A DNA stretch of 64,000 nucleotides, from positions 124,732 through 188,731 of the forward strand of contig JAFDZS010000013.1 of the NCBI GenBank assembly GCA_018266775.1. The letters are read 5' to 3'. The notes beneath the pieces were generated by a model that made no database searches, was not told the DNA's origin, and was given only the letters and a program-made list of their open reading frames with translations. The stretch's first letter is position 1. Every line of letters starts with the position of its first letter. This document shows, in pieces, positions 1 to 8,761 of the stretch. Both the position numbers and the translations under genes were made by a program. The DNA is from Bacteroidota bacterium. Its GTDB lineage: Bacteria; Bacteroidota; Bacteroidia; Chitinophagales; Chitinophagaceae.

Positions 1-1
1 C

Positions 2-388
2 TTTGCACAAATTCTCGGTGAAGCGGCAGTTGATCTTCCTGATAATTATTTTGATACCACTAAAGCAGAATACAAATTGCGCCGCGATACAATTGTATCA
101 AGACTCAATAAAATTCCGGGTGTATTTTGCCCCAACCCCGGTGGCGCTTTTTATGCCATGGCTAAACTGCCCATTGATGACAGTGATGCTTTTTGCCAAT
201 GGCTGCTGGAATCTTTTTCTTACAATAATCAAACGGTGATGCTGGCGCCTGCTACAGGCTTTTATGGTACACCAGGTTTAGGCAAACAGGAAGTGCGGCT
301 GGCTTATGTACTCAACACTACTGCAATTAATGCGGCAATGGATTGTTTGGAAAAAGCGCTGGAAGAATATCCCGGGAGAATTGCATAA
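2..388 (+). CDS. PLP-dependent aminotransferase, C-terminal part (5' end outside window)
   Basis: An open frame enters from the left edge and ends at a TAA at 386-388, so only about the last 128 residues are present. The segment contains an NPGGAFYAM stretch, a small-domain pattern, and QEVRLAYV near the end. In class I/II fold-type I aminotransferases (aspartate aminotransferase-like) that last position carries the arginine that binds the substrate carboxylate. The PLP lysine lies upstream and is not visible, so the substrate cannot be named. The gene ends at a strong hairpin at 403-445 that it shares with the converging gene. Family assignment is good; exact specificity is open. Confidence 0.8.
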   Translation, partial: FAQILGEAAVDLPDNYFDTTKAEYKLRRDTIVSRLNKIPGVFCPNPGGAFYAMAKLPIDDSDAFCQWLLESFSYNNQTVMLAPATGFYGTPGLGKQEVRLAYVLNTTAINAAMDCLEKALEEYPGRIA

Positions 389-402
389 AATAATATCGCA
401 TT

Positions 403-445
403 ATTATACAACAAAAGGGGCAATAAGCCCCTTTTGTTGTATAAT
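403..445. terminator. Bidirectional hairpin between convergent genes
   Basis: A perfect 18-bp inverted repeat (403-420 and 428-445) around a 7-nt loop. Its arms carry AAAAGGGG/CCCCTTTT and run into AT-rich ends. It sits between the aminotransferase stop (388) and the stop of the opposing gene (529), so it can end transcription from both sides. Confidence 0.8.
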
Positions 446-528
446 CTGGTGGAAAAGATATTGACTCATTCCATCGCTGTAATTAATAATGCTGGCAGCA
501 ATGATTAGTAAAAGATACTTGTACAGAA

Positions 529-1440
529 TTATTTTTTTAAAGTCTTTACCGACACTTCCACACTCCATTCACTTCCGCTGTACACTTTATGCGCCGCAGA
601 AAAACTGCCCTGGTTTAATGCAAAAGACACCTGCAGCAAACTGTTTAAATACAGTAATGGTTTTCCCTTGGCTACGCTGCCAAAAGTTTCTTCGTAAGGC
701 ATATCGCCTTCGTATTTTTTTATTTTGTTTTGCCAGATGACTACGTGCATGTTATCGCCCGGCTGGGCATTTAATTTTTTAAATAATGCTGATGGAATAT
801 TGGTCCAGATATTTCCATACTGAATATCCAGGATAGCAATGGCACCTTTGAGTATTTTACCATCGCAGGCCGCTTGCTGAAAAGGAACCGTTACCACTTC
901 TTCGGGTAATGCTTTTCCCACCTGCTCAAAACTGATTGCACCCGATGCCAGCCTTGCTCCCGTATACGCATACACGTCACGACCATGAAAAGTATATGAT
1001 TGTTCAGAGCCTTTGCGGCGGTTCACCGCTTCATCAATTTCCCTTACCGCTTCAATACCTTCTGAGGCTGCAATTAAAGTAAGTGTTCCATTATCCGGCG
1101 TTACAATATAATGACCGGCTTTTGTTTTTAATACTACCGATTTACGATTGGTGCCCACACCGGGATCTACAACAGAAACAAACACCGTTCCCTTTGGCCA
1201 GTAAGGAACTGTTTGCTCCAGCCGGTATGCAGCTTCCCATACGTTGTATGCAGGAATTTCATGGGTAATATCGAATAGTTTCAAACTGCTGTCCACTCCC
1301 ATGCTTACTCCTTTCATGGCAGATACTGCACCATCTTTCAAACCAAAATCGGATTGAAAGACTACGATTTTGTTCTGGGCAGATGCCATGCATGTGATCA
1401 ATAAAGTATTTACCAGCAAACACCATAATTTATATTTCAT
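529..1440 (-). CDS. Exported SAM hydroxide adenosyltransferase (DUF62) family protein
   Basis: 303 residues. The family hydrolyses S-adenosylmethionine to adenosine and methionine, or in relatives halogenates it. The family's Asp-Arg-His set appears intact: D92 and R99 in VVDPGVGTNRK and H152 in TFHGRD. The C-terminal domain has the family's YGNIWTNIP segment. The start is placed at ATG 1440 because it begins a clear Sec signal peptide (KYKLWCLLVNTLLITCMASAQ). The longer in-frame start at 1491 would be encoded by the terminator hairpin of the upstream gene and is rejected. Export is odd for an enzyme whose substrate is cytoplasmic. The upstream TonB receptor lies on the same strand, but a terminator separates them. 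Confidence 0.85.
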   Translation of the reverse strand: MKYKLWCLLVNTLLITCMASAQNKIVVFQSDFGLKDGAVSAMKGVSMGVDSSLKLFDITHEIPAYNVWEAAYRLEQTVPYWPKGTVFVSVVDPGVGTNRKSVVLKTKAGHYIVTPDNGTLTLIAASEGIEAVREIDEAVNRRKGSEQSYTFHGRDVYAYTGARLASGAISFEQVGKALPEEVVTVPFQQAACDGKILKGAIAILDIQYGNIWTNIPSALFKKLNAQPGDNMHVVIWQNKIKKYEGDMPYEETFGSVAKGKPLLYLNSLLQVSFALNQGSFSAAHKVYSGSEWSVEVSVKTLKK

Positions 1441-1449
1441 GTCAAAATA

Positions 1450-1491
1450 TTTTAAAAAGGTGAAGACATCTTTCATGAAAGATGTCTTCAC
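1450..1491 (-). terminator. Rho-independent terminator of the TonB receptor gene
   Basis: A perfect 32-bp palindrome at 1460-1491 is followed on the minus strand by CTTTTTAAAATA. It begins 26 nt after the stop of the receptor gene and ends 20 nt before the ATG of the SAM-hydrolase-like gene. Confidence 0.85.
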
Positions 1492-1516
1492 TGTGCGTTA
1501 TTATTTTGAATTGATT

Positions 1517-4315
1517 TTAAAAATTCAAAACCAACTTAGCAAATATCTTCCTTCCGTTGAAGCCCATCTGAACACTATCCCATGGGCCACCGCTTTCATT
1601 ATCTCCTGCCCATCCTTTCGCCAATGGATTTACACCAAGGTTGGGGTGTACATTCAGCAGGTTATCGGCACCAATAAAAATGGAGGCCTGGTTGCAGAAT
1701 TTATATGAAGCGAAAACATCAGTTACCAGTTTACCCTTATAATCGAATACTTCCGGCACATAAGTACCATTGGCATCTGATGGAACTTGCGGATTGATAC
1801 CTGCATTGTATGGATTGTCAGGAGTCATATCTCCAAAGCCTAATAGTTTTACATCTCCATAATAAGTAAGGTGTGTTCCAAATCCAAATTTATGCAGGTC
1901 ATATTCCAGGTTCAGGTTAAATTTTTCTTTAGGCGCTGAAGCTTTTAGGAATGCAATTTCCCTGTCGCTGTAGAAAGTATTTTTGTTCAGTGTAGTTGTA
2001 CTTAATGCAGCCGGTACATTGATCTTATCCAGCTTAATATTCTGGAAATTCCCTGCTAAAATGGCTTTGAATGCGTGGCCATTCCATTTTTTGGTATAGT
2101 CTGCCACTACATCCAAACCGGTGTTGGTGGTATTTACTGCATTGGTAAAGAATTGTGCAGTTGCCACACCCAATGAAGCTAATTGGTCATTAAATGTTTG
2201 TGGTAAACTGGGATCGCCCTGGCTGAACAAACCGGATAACACCACGCGGTCTTTAACTTTTACCATATAACCATCCAGGGTTATGGTAAAGCCGGGCATT
2301 ACTTTCCACGCAAAACCTGCACTGGCATTTAAAGACGTTTCCTGTTTCAGTTCGGGAATGCCCACAGCTTTGGCAATAGGGTCAGTATTGCGGATAATGC
2401 GTGACTGCACCAACTGGCCATTACTGAAAGAAGTTAATGTATTGCTGAAATAAATTTGCGCCAGCGATGGTGCCCTGAAGCCTGTACTTACAGAACCACG
2501 CAGGTTAAAATTATCTGCCGCTTTGTAACGGGTGGCAAATTTGAACGTTGCCACAGAGCCAAAGTCAGAATACGTTTCCAGCCTTGTAGCACCATCCACC
2601 AACCATTTATCGGTCACATTCAGTTCAGCATCGCCATAGGCACTGAAGCTGTAGCGTGTAGCCGTAACTGTATCCAATGGACTGAAACCGGGGAAACCCT
2701 GTGAACCGGGTGCCAGGTCGTAGTTGTTGGCATATCCTGCATACGAAGCTTCTTCTCCTTTATTAATGGTATATTTTTCGTTGCGGTACTCTGCACCATA
2801 ACCAATATTTAAACCATGCAGTACTGATGCAAATGGTTTACTGAAATCGAGATTGATGGTTGCCTGCCTGAACCTGAAACCACCATCATCAAAATAAGTT
2901 TTAGTAGTATTGCCCAGCAGTGAAGCATTAAAAGTTTTATCGCCGAAATACTGGAAGTTATTTTTACCATCAGTAAAACTCAAATCCCAGTTCCAGTTTC
3001 TTACGCTTTTACCACGGAAGCCAAACGCAATGGATGCATCATTGATGTTGGTTCCGATATGCGGATTATAATATGTTTCCCCATCGTTGGAAATACGCAT
3101 AATTTCCGGAACATAAATGGGCGAACCGCTCGCAGTTGTAGGAAAACGTTTGGGTTTGGCGCTCAGGTTTCTCGTATATGCATAAGCGTCAGATGCTTTG
3201 GAATTTACACCTCCGAAAGAATAGAAGGTGGTATGCGTGCCTTTAATGGGCAATTCCATATTATACATACTTCCATAAGTGTTTACGGAGCCGTCGCCGA
3301 ATGCACGGCGCCCACTATTGATATAGGGCAATGCATTTTTATCCGTTTGCCAGTTGGTGGTATCTACCTCGCGGTAGGTTTTACCCTGGCGCAGGTAATC
3401 GAAAGACATGTTGATGAAACCTCCGCTTTTACCGAGTGTAAAACCGTTATTCACGGATAAAGTATATGTTCCTCCATCTATTTTATTGCCGGAATAATAT
3501 TGATTGCCCGCATTGAATTTTGATGCATTGAATTTGTTATCATAATAGCCAGCCCAGCCCGTGCTGATCGTCCAGTGGTTGACATCTTTTTTCAGGATAA
3601 TATTCATTACACCCGCCATTGCATCACTACCGTATTGTGCAGATGCACCATCACGAAGAATTTCAATCCTGTCCACTATACTTTCAGGAAAAGCATTCAT
3701 GTCTGTTCCTGATGCGCCTCTTCCTCTTGTACCAAACAAGGCTACAAAAGCGGTGGCATGCCTGCGTTTACCATTGATGAGCACCAATGTTTGATCGGGG
3801 CCAAGGCCACGCAAAGTTCCCAGGTCAATATGGTCGGCACCATCGGCACCACTTTGTTTATTATAATTGAAAGACGGCGCCGTCATATTCAATATAGAAG
3901 TGAGATCCATTTTTGCAGTGGGCTCCCCCACCTGGTTGATTTTGATCACATCTACCGGAACAGCGGTTTCTGTTTTGGCCCTTGCGGCACCACGGGTTCC
4001 AATTACCACCACATCACCCAGTTCCAGCGATGCCATTTCTAACTGTACCGTGTATTCAGTGGCGCCGTTCAATTTCAGCATGTTGGGTTTGTACCCCACG
4101 CAGGTAATGTCCAGCACATCCCCGGCTTTTGCCTGTATGGTGAATACCCCATCGTTATTGGTTGATGCACCTTTACTGGTGGAGCGTATCACTACCGATG
4201 CGCTGGTAACAGGTTCGCCGGTTTTTGAATCTTTTACTTTAATGGTTACCGTTTGCTGCGCAAACAAAAGATAACTGGTGAAGAGTAATGTCAGTGACAA
4301 AAGCAATTTTCTCAT
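1517..4315 (-). CDS. TonB-dependent outer-membrane receptor with carboxypeptidase-regulatory-like domain
   Basis: 932 residues. A signal peptide (about 1-20, ending LLFAQ) is followed by a CarboxypepD_reg-like beta-sandwich (about 22-95). Next comes a plug domain with LRGLGPDQTLVLINGKRRH and IEILRDGASAQYGSDA, then a long beta-barrel ending in KLVLNF with a terminal aromatic residue. Such receptors import siderophores, cobalamin or other large ligands using TonB energy. No SusD-like partner is adjacent, so this is not a SusC/D glycan pair. The plug resembles the iron-complex/cobalamin type rather than SusC, but the ligand is not determined. It is monocistronic by appearance, with its own terminator downstream. 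Confidence 0.9.
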   Translation of the reverse strand: MRKLLLSLTLLFTSYLLFAQQTVTIKVKDSKTGEPVTSASVVIRSTSKGASTNNDGVFTIQAKAGDVLDITCVGYKPNMLKLNGATEYTVQLEMASLELGDVVVIGTRGAARAKTETAVPVDVIKINQVGEPTAKMDLTSILNMTAPSFNYNKQSGADGADHIDLGTLRGLGPDQTLVLINGKRRHATAFVALFGTRGRGASGTDMNAFPESIVDRIEILRDGASAQYGSDAMAGVMNIILKKDVNHWTISTGWAGYYDNKFNASKFNAGNQYYSGNKIDGGTYTLSVNNGFTLGKSGGFINMSFDYLRQGKTYREVDTTNWQTDKNALPYINSGRRAFGDGSVNTYGSMYNMELPIKGTHTTFYSFGGVNSKASDAYAYTRNLSAKPKRFPTTASGSPIYVPEIMRISNDGETYYNPHIGTNINDASIAFGFRGKSVRNWNWDLSFTDGKNNFQYFGDKTFNASLLGNTTKTYFDDGGFRFRQATINLDFSKPFASVLHGLNIGYGAEYRNEKYTINKGEEASYAGYANNYDLAPGSQGFPGFSPLDTVTATRYSFSAYGDAELNVTDKWLVDGATRLETYSDFGSVATFKFATRYKAADNFNLRGSVSTGFRAPSLAQIYFSNTLTSFSNGQLVQSRIIRNTDPIAKAVGIPELKQETSLNASAGFAWKVMPGFTITLDGYMVKVKDRVVLSGLFSQGDPSLPQTFNDQLASLGVATAQFFTNAVNTTNTGLDVVADYTKKWNGHAFKAILAGNFQNIKLDKINVPAALSTTTLNKNTFYSDREIAFLKASAPKEKFNLNLEYDLHKFGFGTHLTYYGDVKLLGFGDMTPDNPYNAGINPQVPSDANGTYVPEVFDYKGKLVTDVFASYKFCNQASIFIGADNLLNVHPNLGVNPLAKGWAGDNESGGPWDSVQMGFNGRKIFAKLVLNF

Positions 4316-4423
4316 AATTGTATTGTTTTGATTTAAAAGGGAGCAAGCGGGCGTAAAACTAATAAAATAATTTGAGGCTCAAAAACAAGTAACCCTGTTG
4401 CGGAACAAATAACATTTGAATGA

Positions 4424-4451
4424 CAAAAAAGCCGCCCCTGCAAGGGCGGCT
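4424..4451 (-). terminator. secA terminator
   Basis: Hairpin with 8-bp GC-rich arms AGCCGCCC/GGGCGGCT (4430-4451). On the minus strand it is followed by a run of T (complement of 4424-4429). It starts 22 nt after the secA stop. Confidence 0.85.
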
Positions 4452-4473
4452 CTCCGTTAATGTTATCCTGCTG

Positions 4474-7400
4474 TCAGGCATCTTTACCGTGACAGTTTTT
4501 ATATTTTTTTCCACTGCCGCATGGACAGGGTTCGTTGCGACCCGGCAGTTTTTCCACTTTTACCGGCGCCTGCTTCACCCCTTCTGAAGGATCGTAGTAA
4601 TCCCTTTCGTTGGCAGCATAGTCGGAACCTGATGCATCAATCTCAGCTTTGTTTACCCGCATTTTACTCAGGTCCGTTTTTTGTTCACGGCCTTCACGCA
4701 GGTTTGCCGGTTGTTGTTGCTCCATCGGTATTCCGCAATGGCATAAGAAGCTTACGATATTTTTATTCACCTCATCGTCCATTTGCTTAAAGGCGTTGAA
4801 GGCTTCTATTTTATAAATCACCAGCGGATCCTTTTGTTCATACCCTGCAGTTTGTACGCTGTGGCGCAAATCGTCCATTGCACGCAGGTGTTCTTTCCAG
4901 GCATCATCAATTAATGCCAGCGTAATTCCCCGTTCCAGCGCATTGCTTAATTCCCTTCCTTCTGTTGCCAGGTATTTATCTAAGTTAGCCAATGCCTGCA
5001 ATCCTTTTTTACCATCGGTAAAGGGTACTGCAACATTTTCTATATGGCTGCCCTGCTCTTTACGGATGTTTTTGATCACCGGCATTGTTTGCTCGATCAT
5101 TGCATCCGTTTTGCGACGGTATTGTGTAACGGCTTCAGTATATAAACGGTCAGACAGTTGATTGACATCTCCCTTAAACAACTCTTCATCAGTTATGGAA
5201 GTATCAATACCAAAGTTTACAATCACTGTCAGTTTAAATCCGTCATGATCATTCCCTTCTTTAAAGGAATTGATCAAACCATTGGCAACAGAATAGAACG
5301 CATTATCTAAGTCAAGTGCCAAACGTTCTCCAAACAATGCGTGGTTACGTTTTCCATATACCACGTTACGCTGCTTGTTCATTACGTCATCATATTCCAG
5401 CAAACGCTTACGGATACCGAAGTTATTTTCTTCCACTTTCTTCTGCGCCCGTTCAATAGATTTGGAGATCATGGAGTGCTGTATCACTTCTCCTTCTTTA
5501 TAACCCATGCGGTCCATCAACCCGGCAATACGTTCACTACCGAACATACGCATCAGGTCATCTTCCAGGCTCACAAAAAACTGGCTGCTTCCGGGGTCGC
5601 CCTGGCGACCGGCACGGCCACGCAATTGCCTGTCTACACGCCGGCTTTCATGGCGCTCTGTACCCAATATGGCTAACCCTCCCGCTTCTTTTACACCGGG
5701 TCCCAGTTTAATATCCGTACCACGGCCAGCCATATTCGTTGCAATGGTTACTGCACCGGCCAGGCCTGCTTCAGCTACCACCTGTGCTTCCTTAGCATGC
5801 TGTTTGGCATTAAGTACGTTATGTGGAATATTTTTTTGTTTCAGCATCCTGGATAACAATTCACTCACCTCCACCGATGTAGTACCCACCAGCGACGGCC
5901 TTCCTGCAGTACGCAGTTCTTCAATATTATCAATTACAGCTTTATATTTTTCACGCTTGGTTTTGTACACCAGGTCCTGTTCATCTTTACGAATTACTTT
6001 TACGTTGGTGGGAATATTCACCACATCTAATTTGTAAATGCTCCAGAACTCTGCTGCTTCTGTTTCGGCAGTACCCGTCATACCGCACAACTTGTGGTAC
6101 ATACGGAAATAGTTTTGCAGCGTTACAGTGGCATAAGTTTGCGTGGTGGCTTCAATCTTCACATTCTCCTTTGCCTCTAAAGCCTGGTGCAAACCATCTG
6201 AATAACGGCGGCCTTCCATGATACGACCGGTTTGTTCATCCACAATTTTTACAGCATCGTCGATAATTACATATTCCACGTCTTTATCAAACAATGTATA
6301 TGCTTTCAGCAATTGCTGTACGGTATGTATCCTGTCTACTTTAAGTGAATACTCGTTCAGTAAGGATTCTTTGATATGCAGTTTCTCTTCTGCATCAATA
6401 TCTGATTTTTCAATTTCCGCAAGGCGGATGGAAATATCAGGAATGATAAAAAAGTTAGGGTCTTCCCCTGCCCTTGTGATCAACTGGATACCTTTATCGG
6501 TAAGGTCTACCTGGTTATTTTTTTCATCGATGGTGAAATATAATTCAGCATCTACTTTATGCATTTCTTTTTGCTGATCGGCGAGGTAATGGTTTTCGCT
6601 TTTTTGGAGTTTTACCCTGTTGCCTGGTTCACTCAGGAATTTGATCAATGCACTTGTCTTGGGCAAACCACGGTGGGCACGCATTAATGCAAGTCCGCCA
6701 TCTTTGGGATCATCGTTTCCTTCTGCAATTTTTTTCTTGGCTTCTATTAAGAATTGGTTTACCGCTTTACGCTGTGCATCCACCAGTTTTTCAATTCTCG
6801 GTTTCAGGTCAAAAAATTGCTGTGTGTTATCGCTGTGTCCCACCGGTCCGCTGATGATTAAAGGTGTACGGGCATCATCAATCAATACACTATCCACCTC
6901 ATCCACCATAGCAAAATGATGTTTGCGCTGTACCATTTCATCGGGTGAGTGCACCATGTTATCCCTCAGGTAATCGAAGCCAAATTCGTTATTGGTACCG
7001 TAAGTAATATCAGCATTGTAAGCATTGCGGCGGGCATCGGTATTGGGTTCATGTTTGTCTATACAATCCACTCTTAAGCCCAGCCATTCAAAAATGGGCC
7101 CGTTCCATTCACTATCCCTTTTAGCCAGGTAATCGTTCACGGTTACAATGTGCACGCCTTCACCAGCCAATGCGTTCAGGTAAGCGGGTAAAGTACTCAC
7201 CAGCGTTTTACCTTCACCGGTTGCCATTTCGGCAATTTTACCGGAGTGCAGTACGGTACCACCAATGAGCTGTACGTCGTAATGCACCATGTTCCAGGTT
7301 ACGGTGCCGCCAGCAGCAGTCCAGGTATTTTTATAAATGGATTTATCCCCGTCAATAGTAATGTGGTCTTTTTTTACAGCCAGGTCTCGGTCCAGGTCGG

Positions 7401-7800
7401 TAGCTGTGCTTATCAGTGTTTCATTATCCCTGAAGCGGCGGCCGGTTTCTTTCACCACGGCAAATGCTTCGGGTAAAATCTCTTCCAGTATTTCTTCAAT
7501 CTGGGTGTCTCTTTTCTTTTTCAGTTCATCAATTTCTTTATAGATCACATCACGCTGGCTGATCTCTGAAACAGGAAGCGCTTCAGCAGCTTCTTTTTTT
7601 GCTGTAATGTTTTGATCAATTGCTGTAAGATGTGCAGCAATACGTTGTTTGAACTCAGCAGTTTTATTCCGCAGTTCATCGTTCGATAACGATTGATATT
7701 GGGTAAAGTATTGGTTGATTTTTTCTACCTGCGGTGATATCTTCTTAACATCCTTCTCACTTTTACTGCCGCCAAATAGTTTAGAAATAATGCCTAACAT
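4474..7800 (-). CDS. secA: Preprotein translocase ATPase SecA
   Basis: 1108 residues, the long form usual for Bacteroidota. It drives Sec-dependent export through SecYEG. Visible parts are a DEAD-like nucleotide-binding fold with Walker A ATGEGKT (193-199), DEVDSVLIDDARTPL, the preprotein-binding region, and NBD2 with TNMAGRGTDIKLG and RQLRGRAGRQGDPG. The helical scaffold/wing follows. The C-terminal SEC-C zinc motif has CPCGSGKKYKNCHG, with three cysteines and a histidine. An insertion of about 100 residues around 340-450 accounts for the extra length compared with E. coli SecA (901). It appears monocistronic, with a possible promoter about 70 nt upstream and a terminator right after it. Confidence 0.98.
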   Translation of the reverse strand: MLGIISKLFGGSKSEKDVKKISPQVEKINQYFTQYQSLSNDELRNKTAEFKQRIAAHLTAIDQNITAKKEAAEALPVSEISQRDVIYKEIDELKKKRDTQIEEILEEILPEAFAVVKETGRRFRDNETLISTATDLDRDLAVKKDHITIDGDKSIYKNTWTAAGGTVTWNMVHYDVQLIGGTVLHSGKIAEMATGEGKTLVSTLPAYLNALAGEGVHIVTVNDYLAKRDSEWNGPIFEWLGLRVDCIDKHEPNTDARRNAYNADITYGTNNEFGFDYLRDNMVHSPDEMVQRKHHFAMVDEVDSVLIDDARTPLIISGPVGHSDNTQQFFDLKPRIEKLVDAQRKAVNQFLIEAKKKIAEGNDDPKDGGLALMRAHRGLPKTSALIKFLSEPGNRVKLQKSENHYLADQQKEMHKVDAELYFTIDEKNNQVDLTDKGIQLITRAGEDPNFFIIPDISIRLAEIEKSDIDAEEKLHIKESLLNEYSLKVDRIHTVQQLLKAYTLFDKDVEYVIIDDAVKIVDEQTGRIMEGRRYSDGLHQALEAKENVKIEATTQTYATVTLQNYFRMYHKLCGMTGTAETEAAEFWSIYKLDVVNIPTNVKVIRKDEQDLVYKTKREKYKAVIDNIEELRTAGRPSLVGTTSVEVSELLSRMLKQKNIPHNVLNAKQHAKEAQVVAEAGLAGAVTIATNMAGRGTDIKLGPGVKEAGGLAILGTERHESRRVDRQLRGRAGRQGDPGSSQFFVSLEDDLMRMFGSERIAGLMDRMGYKEGEVIQHSMISKSIERAQKKVEENNFGIRKRLLEYDDVMNKQRNVVYGKRNHALFGERLALDLDNAFYSVANGLINSFKEGNDHDGFKLTVIVNFGIDTSITDEELFKGDVNQLSDRLYTEAVTQYRRKTDAMIEQTMPVIKNIRKEQGSHIENVAVPFTDGKKGLQALANLDKYLATEGRELSNALERGITLALIDDAWKEHLRAMDDLRHSVQTAGYEQKDPLVIYKIEAFNAFKQMDDEVNKNIVSFLCHCGIPMEQQQPANLREGREQKTDLSKMRVNKAEIDASGSDYAANERDYYDPSEGVKQAPVKVEKLPGRNEPCPCGSGKKYKNCHGKDA

Positions 7801-7859
7801 AAAGTTCAGTGTTGTTGGGTATTGTGTAAATAGTTTATTATAAAGATTATTGTGTTGTC

Positions 7860-7892
7860 AAATATGGTGCTGAAAACGGTTTAAAGCCAAAT
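7860..7892 (-). promoter_or_regulatory. Possible secA promoter
   Basis: On the minus strand an AATTTGG (-33-like TTTG) is followed about 21 nt later by CATATTTG. That is one mismatch from the Bacteroidota -7 consensus TAnnTTTG. It lies 60-90 nt upstream of the secA ATG. Pattern match only. Confidence 0.35.
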
Positions 7893-8053
7893 TGACAGCA
7901 AAGCACCCTTTCGGGGTGGCAAAGGTAACAAATAGTTGGGGTTTGGGTATATAAGTTTACCGTTAACCAGGTGAAAAATCCCTGTGGTTACCGGTTTATG
8001 AGTTTATTAACGAACCTTTGCGGGTTGCTGCGTATTATATAAAAAAATCAGCA

Positions 8054-8761
8054 ATGAAACTTTCAGTAAAAACTTTCGTTGGCCTCAGTACCGCTGCCAT
8101 TATTTTAGCAGCCTGTGCCAGTAATGAAATTGGCGACAGCAAAGATGTTGCGCAGGATAAAATTTACCAGGGTTACGACATCAGTTATTCCGAAGGCGAT
8201 GCACAGGCCGAAGTGTTTTGCCAGTTCAGGTTTGCCGGTAAAAATGGCACTACCCTGGTATTAAACAGTCCCAGCCAGGTACAGTTAGACGGAGAAAAAA
8301 TTACAGTGGACAGCAGTGGCAGCAGTGGCGCTTTTTACAGAACCTATAAAACGGCCAACGCTTTTTACGGCACCCACCATCTTTCATTTTTTACGACAGA
8401 TAATAAAAAACTGGACAACAGTTTCAGCTTCGGCAGTTTTAAACTGGCAGCAGTGCCACCCGCTGTATCTAAAAAACAAAACCTGGTGCTGCATTTTGAC
8501 GGCGCCCCATTACAGGCCGGCGATTATATAGAAATCAGCACCAGTGGTACCGACAGCAGTTTTACCGTAACATCCGGCAGTGATGACAAGCTGAATACAG
8601 TTACTATTCCTGCAAAAGAATTGAAAAGGCAAAAAGGAAATGAGCTTACACTGGACGCAACAGTTTATCAAACTATACCGCTTAAAGAAAGCACTGCAGA
8701 GGGCGGCCGCATCAGCATCACTTACCAATTAAAACCATTTAAAGTTATACTGGCCCGCTGA
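8054..8761 (+). CDS. Hypothetical lipoprotein
   Basis: 235 residues, function not recognised. ATG 8054 is chosen because it begins a short lipoprotein signal peptide with lipobox LAAC (cysteine at about 21). A 12-residue longer frame from 8018 only adds upstream leader. The mature part is rich in Ser, Thr and Gly and is predicted beta-rich, with no obvious catalytic motif. This suggests an outer-membrane- or periplasm-anchored beta-sandwich protein. It converges with the MFS gene and the two coding regions overlap tail to tail by 17 bp (8745-8761). A CCTTTGCGGG stretch about 40 nt upstream resembles part of a -7 element. Confidence 0.7.
   Translation: MKLSVKTFVGLSTAAIILAACASNEIGDSKDVAQDKIYQGYDISYSEGDAQAEVFCQFRFAGKNGTTLVLNSPSQVQLDGEKITVDSSGSSGAFYRTYKTANAFYGTHHLSFFTTDNKKLDNSFSFGSFKLAAVPPAVSKKQNLVLHFDGAPLQAGDYIEISTSGTDSSFTVTSGSDDKLNTVTIPAKELKRQKGNELTLDATVYQTIPLKESTAEGGRISITYQLKPFKVILAR

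Noticed and set aside
1370..1708. Open frame on the plus strand across the SAM-hydrolase/TonB receptor junction
   Set aside because: It runs through a terminator palindrome and antisense to two well-supported genes, with no family-like sequence.
1517..4315. SusC-like glycan receptor
   Set aside because: No SusD-like gene nearby, and the plug motifs fit the iron-complex/cobalamin receptor type.
5507..6037. Long plus-strand open frame opposite secA
   Set aside because: Shadow of the secA coding strand; Arg/Ser/Pro-rich translation without a recognisable domain.
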